A stretch of 64,000 nucleotides of DNA from Exiguobacterium sp018617385 (GTDB lineage Bacteria; Bacillota; Bacilli; Exiguobacteriales; Exiguobacteriaceae): contig NZ_JACSKA010000003.1 in the NCBI RefSeq assembly GCF_018617385.1, forward strand, positions 124,001 to 188,000. Direction: 5' to 3'. The notes under the pieces were generated by a model, which worked only from the letters and a program-made list of their open reading frames with translations, was not told the DNA's origin and searched no databases. Each line of letters begins with the position of its first letter. The stretch's first letter is position 1. A program made the position numbers and the translations under genes. Positions 25,417 to 34,960 of this stretch are shown piece by piece.

Positions 25417-27741
25417 ATGAATACCCAAAAGAATTGGTCATTTTTAGTTACAAATCTAGTACCGGATGAAGATACCAAATTCACTTACGATGAATTTAGT
25501 AAGTGGATGACTGATTCACCCACAGAGGCCATGGTTTACTTAGATGGTATTTTTCAATCTTTAACTTTGAAGCGAATGTATATGTTAGCTAAAAAAACCG
25601 GGCGTCCCGCTCTCTCGGAACGATACTTTGCTCGACATGTTATCAAACATGGTTGGCAAAAACTTAAAGTTGAACTTAACGCTTCTATGAAAGAATTGAA
25701 GTGGGCCCACCGTTACATAGAAATAAGTGATTTATATACAAAACGTAACTTATTGAAAACAGAGACAATGGAGGCATTCGAAAAATTAATTGCACTAACA
25801 GAAGTATTTCTACAAGAATCTGAAGAGTCCTTTGATGACTCTTTCAAAGAGAATATGACTGATACTATCGTTGAAACTTCAGATGTATTCATGATGCCCC
25901 CTAATTCTCTATACGAATCCGATAGTGTACAAAAACAGCAAACTTCCGAGGAATTTTATATGGAAAATGATTTTTCAGCAAAAAATGAAGAAGAGGAAAT
26001 GAATGAAGAAATCGAAATGGATGAGTCGGTTCATGAACATATTGATGAACCATCCCAACCATCAACTGAATTGGAAACTAGTATTTTATTAGAGCGTTTA
26101 CGAATGCTCCAGTCATCTTCTAAAGAGTCAGTCGTTAACGCTGACAGCTTTGGTTTGTTCCGAGAGTATATGCACATCAATCGTCCGATTCAAAACTCTC
26201 TTCTTGAAACATTAGAAAAAGTTAATGCGGAATCCACTCCTCAACTGATTTTATTGAGCGGTAGTGTTGGGGACGGGAAAAGTCATTTGCTCGCTTATGT
26301 AAAAGAAAAATATCCGGACTTGGTCACTAACGTTAGAATTCATAACGATTCAACCGAGTCATTTGATCCATCTAAGAGTTCAATCGAAACTTTAGATAAT
26401 GTCATGTCATCTTTCTACAGACAAGACTCAAATACAAAACATCTATTGATTGCCATCAACCTAGGTGTACTACACAATTTCTATAGTTTTGCCGAGTCTG
26501 AAAACCGATATGACTCACTCAGAAAGTTCATCGATGCATCAGACATTTTTGGACATGGAGAGCATATCGTCTACTCTTTAGATTCTATCCATCTATTGAA
26601 TATCGCAGGTTTTCAAACATATAGTGTCGGTGAAGAAGGAGCCCACTCTTTCTTTTTCACTAGCATTCTCGAGAAAATCGTTTCCGAATCAAATGAAAAC
26701 CCGTTTTATACTGCATATTTAGAAGATACAAATCGTGGTCATCGCTCTATTGTGCATGACAACTTTGATTTCTTATCTAATCCATCTGTACGTGAATCTG
26801 TTGTCAATGTAATCATTCAAGCCATGGTAAAAGAAAAACTCATTATTTCTACTCGTGCATTTTACAATTTTATTTTCGATATCTTAGTTCCATCAGACTT
26901 AAATCTCGACCGTGAGAGACCGGAAGCAGCATTACCAAATCTGATTTTTGGTCATCCTGATCGCTCTAATATTTTAAGTTCATTACATCAAAATGATCCG
27001 ATTTCATTCCGGATTCCATACTTTGATGAATTAATCACCAAGTATGTGCTGTCACAGCATCCTCAAGAAATTGCTAAGAATGAATTAAAAGAGATTGGAG
27101 ACGTATATAGTTTCATACATCATTCACCAGAAAACGAAAGTAAACTAAATACTTTGGGAGCATTTCTAGTGCGTAGCTACTCACTTCTAAATCCAAAAGA
27201 AGTCGATCAGTCCTATATGAATTTTTTACAATATGTAAAGGCGTACTACCTTGGTGATGGTGAGAATATCGAATCGTTATTTGAACTCATTCGTAGTGTC
27301 ATTTATTTATGGAAAGGATCTCCGCGAGAAAATTATCTCTTTATTGACAGCACAAATAATGAATATCGCGTGGCATATCCATTCCAAGCGGAAGAAATCG
27401 TAGACCAACGCCTCTTTGATAGTGCTGAAACTAAAGATGACGCTTTTTATCGCTTCAGTCCATTTATACGAATCGGCTTTGACGTAAATGGGAAGGAGAT
27501 TCTTTTTGATCTTGACTATAAATTGTATAACTTACTGGTAAAAATACAGCATGGATATCGGCCAAATCGTAATGACTTAAGAGATGCTGTGCAGTTTATT
27601 GACTTTTATGATGAACTCATCCGGTATACAGATAAATCAAAATCAATTCTTCTAGTCTCCACTCATGATGGTTCGATGGTGGAACTATCTAAACCAAAGT
27701 TCAGCAAATCAAAATTCGAAGTTAGAAAGGTGAAGCAGTAA
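25417..27741 (+). CDS. dptF: DptF, phosphorothioation-dependent restriction ATPase
   Basis: 774 aa. The DptF core runs from about residue 235: SSKESVVNADSFGLFREYMH, P-loop SGSVGDGKSH (about 282-290), RIHNDSTESFDPSKSS. An N-terminal part of about 230 residues precedes it, with an acidic linker (EEEEMNEEIEMDE, about 189-202). With DptG and DptH it forms the nuclease arm of Dnd systems, cutting DNA that lacks phosphorothioate marks. ATG 25417 has SD AGGAAGG; earlier in-frame codons lack one. The gene is clearly AT-richer than the flanking chromosome. Confidence 0.88.
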   Translation: MNTQKNWSFLVTNLVPDEDTKFTYDEFSKWMTDSPTEAMVYLDGIFQSLTLKRMYMLAKKTGRPALSERYFARHVIKHGWQKLKVELNASMKELKWAHRYIEISDLYTKRNLLKTETMEAFEKLIALTEVFLQESEESFDDSFKENMTDTIVETSDVFMMPPNSLYESDSVQKQQTSEEFYMENDFSAKNEEEEMNEEIEMDESVHEHIDEPSQPSTELETSILLERLRMLQSSSKESVVNADSFGLFREYMHINRPIQNSLLETLEKVNAESTPQLILLSGSVGDGKSHLLAYVKEKYPDLVTNVRIHNDSTESFDPSKSSIETLDNVMSSFYRQDSNTKHLLIAINLGVLHNFYSFAESENRYDSLRKFIDASDIFGHGEHIVYSLDSIHLLNIAGFQTYSVGEEGAHSFFFTSILEKIVSESNENPFYTAYLEDTNRGHRSIVHDNFDFLSNPSVRESVVNVIIQAMVKEKLIISTRAFYNFIFDILVPSDLNLDRERPEAALPNLIFGHPDRSNILSSLHQNDPISFRIPYFDELITKYVLSQHPQEIAKNELKEIGDVYSFIHHSPENESKLNTLGAFLVRSYSLLNPKEVDQSYMNFLQYVKAYYLGDGENIESLFELIRSVIYLWKGSPRENYLFIDSTNNEYRVAYPFQAEEIVDQRLFDSAETKDDAFYRFSPFIRIGFDVNGKEILFDLDYKLYNLLVKIQHGYRPNRNDLRDAVQFIDFYDELIRYTDKSKSILLVSTHDGSMVELSKPKFSKSKFEVRKVKQ

Positions 27742-27742
27742 T

Positions 27743-29134
27743 ATGATAAATACTCAAGATGTAAAAAATTTCGAATTAGACTGGAAACTTCTCGAGTCAT
27801 TTCTGATTCAAAATAAAGGCTATCGTTATTCACGTAGAAAAAATACATTTGTATTACCTTTTCCTACACGTGAACCGGAACGATCAAAGTTCGAAAGCGG
27901 CTTCTGGCCAATAACTGGCGGTATCGTGAGATTGTTATCTAATGAACCGCTCATTCCTGAACATCCTAAGTTGGACGAGAATCACATCCTGTCGATTGGA
28001 AAATTTGATTCCGAAGAAACGAGTGAATGGTTCAAATATTTTATCAAGAGTCAGCAACGTAAAATCGAAGAAACAGAGATTTCTAGTTTGTCGCAACTTC
28101 CTCTACTCACTTTAAGTGAGAAAAAAGAGAGGAATGGTCAAATCGATTTCATTAACTATGTCTATGGCACGTTGATTGAAGGAAATGAAGAATTTCTTTC
28201 ACCACTGTTTTTAGATGAAAACAATGATGATCTTCTGACACAAATTTTTCGAAGTTCTCGCTCGACGAATAAGTCTACATTCAATAGTCCTTATTCATGT
28301 TTGTTCCCACGTTTAAAAGAACAATTTAAAGAAGATTTGATTCATTTATCCACAAATCCAAAATTCTTCTTAGACAATTTAAATCATCTATTCATTCAAT
28401 ATACGTTTATCTTGATGTCCCAGACTGTTCTTCAAACTAATCGATTTACAAAATTTGATAATGACAAACTCATTCCGCTCTATTTTTTAATGGAATGGGA
28501 AAAGGCAGCCCGCTGGCGCACAAGTTATACGAACGGCTATCGATTGTTAAAAGAACAGGTGAAGGATTTTTACAAACATGAGCATGCACTGAATATCGTT
28601 TCTCAAACACCAGCATTTCAGTCACAAAAAAACTTATATTATCATCATATTGATAAATTATTAACTATAGCTGGTGAGGATTCAAAGAAAAATTATATTC
28701 AATCACTCTATCATTGGATGAATAATTTCTATACGCAGTATAAAGGTATCGAAACCCCACAATACAATGCTGATAGCACGTTAGATGAAGCCTTTAGAGA
28801 CTTAGCCGAAGCAATCTCAATTGGATTGAATAAAGAGTTAAAGTCTCGATATCCTGCCGCACTTGACGTCTTTCTATTAAAATTCTATAGAAAACATGGT
28901 GGTTCACTTGGCTCATTACTTGCCGTAAATCAAGAACAATTATTGACTCTTATAGCTTGCTCAATTAAACAGGACAAGATTGAATTGAATAGGCTTTGGA
29001 TTGAACTTGAATTAAGAGGACTATTCTTTGATCATCACTCAAAAGAAGAAATTGTTGGGCTATTGGATAAACTAAACTATTTGGAAAAGAAAAGTGATAG
29101 CGGGGATGCACAGTATGTCAAATCAATTTTATGA
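27743..29134 (+). CDS. dptG: DptG, phosphorothioation-dependent restriction protein
   Basis: 463 aa, one base after dptF. The C-terminus EKKSDSGDAQYVKSIL and the preceding EIVGLLDKLNYL are what I associate with DptG, a subunit of unknown enzymatic role in Dnd restriction. It has no P-loop and no visible nuclease motif and is rich in aromatic and Lys residues. Its 3' end overlaps dptH. AT-rich codon use is the same as dptF and dptH, so the three entered together. Confidence 0.88.
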   Translation: MINTQDVKNFELDWKLLESFLIQNKGYRYSRRKNTFVLPFPTREPERSKFESGFWPITGGIVRLLSNEPLIPEHPKLDENHILSIGKFDSEETSEWFKYFIKSQQRKIEETEISSLSQLPLLTLSEKKERNGQIDFINYVYGTLIEGNEEFLSPLFLDENNDDLLTQIFRSSRSTNKSTFNSPYSCLFPRLKEQFKEDLIHLSTNPKFFLDNLNHLFIQYTFILMSQTVLQTNRFTKFDNDKLIPLYFLMEWEKAARWRTSYTNGYRLLKEQVKDFYKHEHALNIVSQTPAFQSQKNLYYHHIDKLLTIAGEDSKKNYIQSLYHWMNNFYTQYKGIETPQYNADSTLDEAFRDLAEAISIGLNKELKSRYPAALDVFLLKFYRKHGGSLGSLLAVNQEQLLTLIACSIKQDKIELNRLWIELELRGLFFDHHSKEEIVGLLDKLNYLEKKSDSGDAQYVKSIL

Positions 29135-32100
29135 ATTTATCACACAACAATTATTACAATTCTTTAAACATGAGATTCAACAAAATAGAACAGATCGTTA
29201 TTACGTCTATCTTCCGACAAAACAAGATGTAAAAGAAATGTATGATGCACTTTCAGGTTTAAGCGTTTCTGAAACCTTCACATATAAACATCCATTCGGA
29301 AAAGAAAATTATGTGACCAACTCACTTAACTTTTCTACAGGAAAATTAGTAATAGCAAGTTCGCTTGATACAGATATTGATTATCTCGTTACTCTGAGAA
29401 ATGAAATGAGTGAACAAAGCGGACAATGGTCTAATACTTCCTTAATGATTCTGACTGATAATTTAAATGACTCTATCCGAGGTGGAAGTATCGACTTGAC
29501 TTCTGAAGGTCGTCCATTGCACATTAGCAAAATCATTCAACATTTAGATCAACAATTGGCAAGTAGTGATTTATCGAAATCTGAACAAATAATTATCGCC
29601 GATTATTTAAAACGTCGTAATCAACAAAAACAGATTACGAATGGTTCATTTCTAGATTTCATCGATATTTTAGGTCTTTTACACAAAGATACGCTTGATT
29701 CGGATGACTATACCTCATTACAGTACTTTCAAGATGGCGACCTAAGTTCGCTTATTCGTGAACGAGATGAAAAAAATGTTGGGTCAGCTTCATGGAAAAA
29801 GATAAACCGACAAATCGAGAATCGCTTATCAGAAAATCACGAATTATTCGAAGATGTAGAACGTTACTTCACGTTAGGAAACACTCGTGAAAAACTAGAA
29901 GAGCGATTTGATAACGGGGCCACAAAATTAAAAGAGGATACTTGGCAACAAGCTGATTACACTGTATTGAAAGAATGGGAAGAGAAAGCAAAATCAAATC
30001 GAGATATTCAATTCATATCCGAAAAAATGATTGCAAAAACAGACGGCTCTAAATTATCAACTTCACATTTTTGGAAACGCCCACAGTCTGAAACTAAATC
30101 AGGTCAAAGAACTTGGCACATCATCGTCTTTTCTACACAAGAAGCAGACACAGTTCAAATCCATCTTCCTTTTGACCGTTTTACGTCGAAGCAATTTTTG
30201 GACAATAAAAGTGCAAAATCAACCGTAAGTTCTGGACATTCTCTTATTACTACGATTGAAAATAATTCTACCCAAGTTACTTTCTCACGGGTACGCTACA
30301 AACATGAAGGCCAGACTTCCACTACTTATTTATTTAATATTGCAGTTGTTCCACTGTCGCCTGTGTTTTTAAATCCATATCAATCACGATATTTGATTGA
30401 TACGACACCTAAAAATCAACAAGCGATTCGCTTAATACTTGATGGCCATCATTTAGTTGAACTCGGGGACGGTTCGGGACAAATAAATGATGTTGTTGTT
30501 GGTTCATCAGAAGCGATTAAGATTGGACATAATGATCTCATCACTCTTCCTTTAAATACTCTTGATGAAGGAGAATCTCGCGTTCGATTCTCTGTAATGA
30601 TTGATGAAGTTGAGGTCCCACTAGCTATTAAAGACGAGATGTTAAAAACTACTCCTTTAGATGGTGTTAGTATTTGGACGAGAAAGAGAAAAGATGAAAC
30701 ATCATTTTTAATCGACTCAGATTATAAAACTATCCATAATGGTCAACGCACTTACTCTACCAAATCAATAGACCGAAACTTCTTTAAAATGGAAAAAGAT
30801 TGGTTAGATGATCATGTACGGTATGCAAAGCAACTTTCCGATGATACTTTCGAGAGCATACCTTTAGAGTTACCAAGCGCTGTAGAAACGAGTTATGATT
30901 TATTTTTAAACACGGTTAAGAGTAAGGGAACAATCCCTTCACTCATGTATTACGATGACCAAGTACAGTCAGCTGCCTTTGATTTTATAAACAACTACCT
31001 GTCTGAAATTAAAAAAATTAAAGCTCAGTCTTTAATGACTGTACAGCAACGGAACCTATACCGTTTAGGACAAATGGAAACGATTGATGGTTTGTTATTA
31101 ACCCCATTCTCACCGTTGAACATTGCTTATCAATGGCAAGTGAACTCGGATTTAGGTTCTGAAGATATCGATTCGAATATTTTAAAAAAATTAAAAGCGA
31201 GCTATACTTTGCCTTATGCGTTTAATGTACATGAAATGCTACTGAAGCCAACGGATTATTCTCCATTACCTGAATGGCATGAATACGTGATTAGAGAAAA
31301 AGTAAGCATAGGTGAAACAAACTCTTACTTAGCAAAAGTTGTAGAAGAGAAAATGACCCACTTTGCTGATCATTACGACTATCTATTCTCAATACAAAAT
31401 TCGGCTCCGCTCTGTATCAATGTTATCAATGTCACAAATGATGAAGAAATTTTAAAAGGAATTATTTCTTGGTTCAAAAATCAAATTTCTTCGAAAGGTG
31501 TTCTCGAAAACATCAAACCACTTGAGGTGTCTTTATATCTACCAAACGCTTCTGGTTTAAGTGCTTTTGATACATTAAACGAGATAGAGACTGCTGAACA
31601 ATTAAAAGAGGAATTCGGTATCGACTTATCTATTGATGACTTCGAAATAGATGATGTTTTACATGTTCTTCAACAGTCTATTCTTTATCGAAAGTTAGAC
31701 TTAGAGGAACCAATCCTCTATTCTCATATTTCATTTTATAAAATGGGAAATGAATCGAGAATCGTTACACAACCGATGCGTGATTTATCAAATAGCATGA
31801 ACTTAGACGGTTTATTCACTACCGTATCATCGGTTCAAAGTGATGATACCGGATACCGCGTTGGATTCGGTACAAAAGGAGCCGACATTAACAGAAGTCT
31901 TATGACAAAATTCGGCTCACTTTATAATGAACTTACAGCCAACATGAAAGACGGTGGACACAGTTCTTATATGAAAGATGTTTCATTGACAATGCACATC
32001 GATGTTGCTGATAAAGACGAACTCGAAAAAATTTATAGCGCCTCACATTGGGTAACGTTTATTGATCCACCTGTCGGATTAGATTTCTTTAAATCGTCTT

Positions 32101-34292
32101 CAGACAATTTGATCATTGTACATTACAGCGACCAATATTCATCAACAAATGGTTATGATGCCATCACTGTAACTGACAAATCAAAACAATATTTTAATGT
32201 GATTGAGGAATTTGTTAATTCTCAGGGTGTGACATCTACGCAAGAACAGATAGAAGAAACAATTCGTGCTTTCAACACGTTTAACGGGGAATGGTTACTT
32301 CGAGCTGTCCAAGGAAGAGGATACGATAAACGAGAAAAGATGAGTATTGTTTCAGCAATTAAAGAAACACTATTGCTTTTTAATGAAGAAAACACGATTT
32401 GGGTACCAATTTCTATGGAAGAAGTCGTGCGTATTACAGGCAATGTGAAACTTAGTAAACGTGCTGGTCTATTTTCAGGAAAGACAATTGGTCGAAAAGG
32501 AAATTGCAGCGATGATTTATTGATGATTGGACTAGAAATAGATCAAACACAATTAAAGGTACATTTATTCCCGGTAGAAGTTAAAATCGGAATAAATGAC
32601 AACAGCGTCATCTCAAAAGGTATTTCACAAATCACAGAATTGAAAGCTCGACTAAATGACCATCTACTCGATTTAACTACTTTTGACGCTAAATTCTTAC
32701 GAAATTATTTTGTTAGACTCTTCATCAACAATGCAAAAAAAATGCAAGAAAATGAAATTTGGCCTAGTAAAGATTTTCGTTTAAGTGCAGAGCTAATCGA
32801 TCGGTTGATGAACGATGATTTTAAAATCGTTGATGAAAAAAGAGCAAAATTCGGAAATGGTGTTCTTGTCTCATTTAAAAAGCATTCAGAGTCTGTACGT
32901 CACTCCAGAAGTCAAGGTGTCGTAATACTAGAGTTACCTGAACAACACGGTTATGAAGCACTTACTCAGTCTTTAGATTCACTTGAATCTTCCAAAAAGG
33001 AAAAATCTTTAGCTCCAACTTTCAAAAATGAAGCCTTTGCTTCACCTGCTGATTCGACAGAACAACAAAAATCAACAGATGAACTAGAGGACAGAAGGAA
33101 CTTACCTGAAGACGAAAATCATACTGTTGTTGAACCTGATTTAAAGATTGCCCCACTCACTCAGCCTAACCTTGAACTTGTAACTCCAAACGTTGTTAGT
33201 CTAGAACAGGTTAGATTGCATCTAGGTAGTGAATTGAATCAAGACTATTATTGGGAATACGGGCATCCACGACTATCCAATCGACATCTCCTAATCGGTG
33301 GTCGATCCGGTCAAGGAAAAACCTATTTCGTACAGTCTCTTCTATTGCAGTTGGTCGAACAAAATCAATCCGCATTGGTGATTGATTATTCGAATAGTTA
33401 CACACTAAGCCAGCTCGATGAAACATTTGTAAATCGAATGGGCGAAAAATTGACAGAACGCATTGTGTATCATGAATCTTTCCCTTTAAACCCTTTTAAA
33501 CGGAGAGAAAAAGAAATAAGTGGTCGGAAAGAGCCTGAAAAAATTGTTGAAGTTGCCAGAAGAGTAGCTGCAGTTTTTGCCTCTGTATATAGAGGTTTAG
33601 GCGATCAACAGAAAAATGCGATTTATATGGCAACTAAAAATGGTATTGAAAAATACGGAGAAGACATGCGAATGGAACTTCTCATTGAAGAACTTGAAAA
33701 TCTAGAAACATCATCAAAATCAACAATCCAGTCTGTCATTAGTCGACTAACCCAGATGGTTGACATGGATCCGTTTGACTATGAATCGGATAATGACTGG
33801 AGTAAAATTTTTGAGAGTAACGGGGTTACCGTTATTCAACTTGAAGGATATGACCAAGACGAGATTAAAAAATTGCTGGCAGAGTTCATCCTTTGGGACC
33901 TATGGTACTACTCACTATCAGGATCTAAAGATAAGCCGATGCCTGTTATTTTAGATGAGGCACAAAACTTATCTTTCCGTGATGATTCTCCATCGGCAAA
34001 AATTCTTCGAGAAGGTCGCAAATTTGGCTGGTCAGCTTGGTTCGCCACACAGTCATTTAGTAACTTCGACAAAGAAGAACTTGCTATCTTAGACAATGCG
34101 GGTACTAAAATCTACTTCGCGCCTGCCGATAGCGAATTAAAAGTAATTGCAAATCGCATTGGTACCATATCTTTAGATGATTTGCGTAGTTTGAAAAAAG
34201 CTCACTGTCTCGCTGTTGGACAATTCAAAATTAGTGATGCGGAATTGAGTAATCAAGAATTTCATCATGTTCAAGTTCCACCAATGAAATGA
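29115..34292 (+). CDS. dptH: DptH, large nuclease/ATPase of phosphorothioation-dependent restriction
   Basis: 1725 aa. A long N-terminal region without clear motifs is followed near residues 1140-1160 by a PD-(D/E)XK-like pattern (LLMIGLEID then FPVEVKIG) and by a charged linker (about 1290-1350). The C-terminal HerA/FtsK-type ATPase follows: Walker A GGRSGQGKTYF (about 1395) and Walker B PVILDEAQN (about 1609). The family is the effector of Dnd-linked restriction. I take ATG 29115 (GGGGAT ahead); two in-frame ATGs upstream (29094 track start, 29106) are possible. It overlaps dptG by 20 nt. Confidence 0.88.
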   Translation: MSNQFYEFITQQLLQFFKHEIQQNRTDRYYVYLPTKQDVKEMYDALSGLSVSETFTYKHPFGKENYVTNSLNFSTGKLVIASSLDTDIDYLVTLRNEMSEQSGQWSNTSLMILTDNLNDSIRGGSIDLTSEGRPLHISKIIQHLDQQLASSDLSKSEQIIIADYLKRRNQQKQITNGSFLDFIDILGLLHKDTLDSDDYTSLQYFQDGDLSSLIRERDEKNVGSASWKKINRQIENRLSENHELFEDVERYFTLGNTREKLEERFDNGATKLKEDTWQQADYTVLKEWEEKAKSNRDIQFISEKMIAKTDGSKLSTSHFWKRPQSETKSGQRTWHIIVFSTQEADTVQIHLPFDRFTSKQFLDNKSAKSTVSSGHSLITTIENNSTQVTFSRVRYKHEGQTSTTYLFNIAVVPLSPVFLNPYQSRYLIDTTPKNQQAIRLILDGHHLVELGDGSGQINDVVVGSSEAIKIGHNDLITLPLNTLDEGESRVRFSVMIDEVEVPLAIKDEMLKTTPLDGVSIWTRKRKDETSFLIDSDYKTIHNGQRTYSTKSIDRNFFKMEKDWLDDHVRYAKQLSDDTFESIPLELPSAVETSYDLFLNTVKSKGTIPSLMYYDDQVQSAAFDFINNYLSEIKKIKAQSLMTVQQRNLYRLGQMETIDGLLLTPFSPLNIAYQWQVNSDLGSEDIDSNILKKLKASYTLPYAFNVHEMLLKPTDYSPLPEWHEYVIREKVSIGETNSYLAKVVEEKMTHFADHYDYLFSIQNSAPLCINVINVTNDEEILKGIISWFKNQISSKGVLENIKPLEVSLYLPNASGLSAFDTLNEIETAEQLKEEFGIDLSIDDFEIDDVLHVLQQSILYRKLDLEEPILYSHISFYKMGNESRIVTQPMRDLSNSMNLDGLFTTVSSVQSDDTGYRVGFGTKGADINRSLMTKFGSLYNELTANMKDGGHSSYMKDVSLTMHIDVADKDELEKIYSASHWVTFIDPPVGLDFFKSSSDNLIIVHYSDQYSSTNGYDAITVTDKSKQYFNVIEEFVNSQGVTSTQEQIEETIRAFNTFNGEWLLRAVQGRGYDKREKMSIVSAIKETLLLFNEENTIWVPISMEEVVRITGNVKLSKRAGLFSGKTIGRKGNCSDDLLMIGLEIDQTQLKVHLFPVEVKIGINDNSVISKGISQITELKARLNDHLLDLTTFDAKFLRNYFVRLFINNAKKMQENEIWPSKDFRLSAELIDRLMNDDFKIVDEKRAKFGNGVLVSFKKHSESVRHSRSQGVVILELPEQHGYEALTQSLDSLESSKKEKSLAPTFKNEAFASPADSTEQQKSTDELEDRRNLPEDENHTVVEPDLKIAPLTQPNLELVTPNVVSLEQVRLHLGSELNQDYYWEYGHPRLSNRHLLIGGRSGQGKTYFVQSLLLQLVEQNQSALVIDYSNSYTLSQLDETFVNRMGEKLTERIVYHESFPLNPFKRREKEISGRKEPEKIVEVARRVAAVFASVYRGLGDQQKNAIYMATKNGIEKYGEDMRMELLIEELENLETSSKSTIQSVISRLTQMVDMDPFDYESDNDWSKIFESNGVTVIQLEGYDQDEIKKLLAEFILWDLWYYSLSGSKDKPMPVILDEAQNLSFRDDSPSAKILREGRKFGWSAWFATQSFSNFDKEELAILDNAGTKIYFAPADSELKVIANRIGTISLDDLRSLKKAHCLAVGQFKISDAELSNQEFHHVQVPPMK

Positions 34293-34326
34293 AAAAACAC
34301 GCGTCAAATTTTTGGCGCGTGTTTTT
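34293..34326 (+). terminator. Intrinsic terminator of dptFGH
   Basis: Stem AAAACACGCG / CGCGTGTTTTT around a 12-nt loop, directly after the dptH stop codon, with a T-run. Confidence 0.85.
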
Positions 34327-34370
34327 CATTTTTGATTTAAGTACTATTTTAATTATACGTATGCAGAATT

Positions 34371-34616
34371 TTATTTTTTCCCTTTATATTCTGAAGAATT
34401 GAAATCATGACCAAAAGCTTCCTTCCACAAATCATACGTCTTAAATAATTCTCTTTCACCATTTTTGCAGAGATGAACATAAGTAAAGTTATAAGGATTT
34501 CCTTTTGCTACTCTTACGTAGCCATTTTTCTTAGATATAATTTTTCCTGATAATGAAATGAAGTATAAATCTTCAAATCCTTTTGCTCGAACACTCCTAG
34601 TCAGTTCATTTTCCAA
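34371..34616 (-). CDS. NUMOD4-like mini-protein (endonuclease-associated fragment)
   Basis: 81 aa. KGFEDLYFISLSGKIISKKNGY and HLCKNGERELFKTYDLWKEAFG (given as separate stretches KGFEDLYFISLSGKIIS and KNGERELFKTYDLWKEAFG) resemble the NUMOD4/DNA-binding part of phage HNH homing endonucleases, without the HNH catalytic part. The TTG at 34616 is the start, with GGAGGAGG 7 nt before it. AT-rich, and located between the Dpt genes and a mobile element. It may be a remnant or a stand-alone DNA binder. Confidence 0.55.
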   Translation of the reverse strand: MENELTRSVRAKGFEDLYFISLSGKIISKKNGYVRVAKGNPYNFTYVHLCKNGERELFKTYDLWKEAFGHDFNSSEYKGKK

Positions 34617-34644
34617 AATACAACCTCCTCCATCAATAGTATAT

Positions 34645-34816
34645 TTAGTCTACTTCAAACGCCTTCACATACGCTACATGATCCAACATCACAATCAACT
34701 CGTCCTCAAACTGTACGAATCCATCGCTCGCATGTCGAAACGCTTGAAAAATCGACTCCAATGCCTCATATCGCGTATCCGCCTCCACCATATACGTCAG
34801 CACTTCTTCGTTAAGT
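34645..34816 (-). pseudogene. 3' half of a small gene split by the tnpB element
   Basis: Reads LNEEVLTYMVEADTRYEAL and continues to HVAYVKAFEVD, stop at 34645. It has no start of its own: the first in-frame GTG (34830) lies inside the inserted element. Its frame joins to the 5' half on the other side of the element (36219-36268) to give a 73-residue acidic protein of unknown function. Confidence 0.65.
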
Positions 34817-34960
34817 GAACTACTCGCCACTTATTTGCTTTGCAAATTGAAGTGGGAGCTTCTTGGGAAGACCGTGCTCTTACCAGCCACGGTTGTTTAC
34901 CAAGCTCGTCGGGTGGTTCCCACCCTGCAGGAATTCGTTTTAGTTTGCCAACATCAACAG
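34817..34960 (-). ncRNA. Candidate omega RNA (TnpB guide RNA) at the element's right end
   Basis: TnpB proteins use an RNA that covers the 3' end of tnpB and the right end, with the guide read from flanking DNA. Here the 3' end of tnpB is followed by about 120 nt of structured sequence ending in the right-end hairpin. The guide would start at about 34816 in the disrupted small gene. Extent is a guess. Confidence 0.4.
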
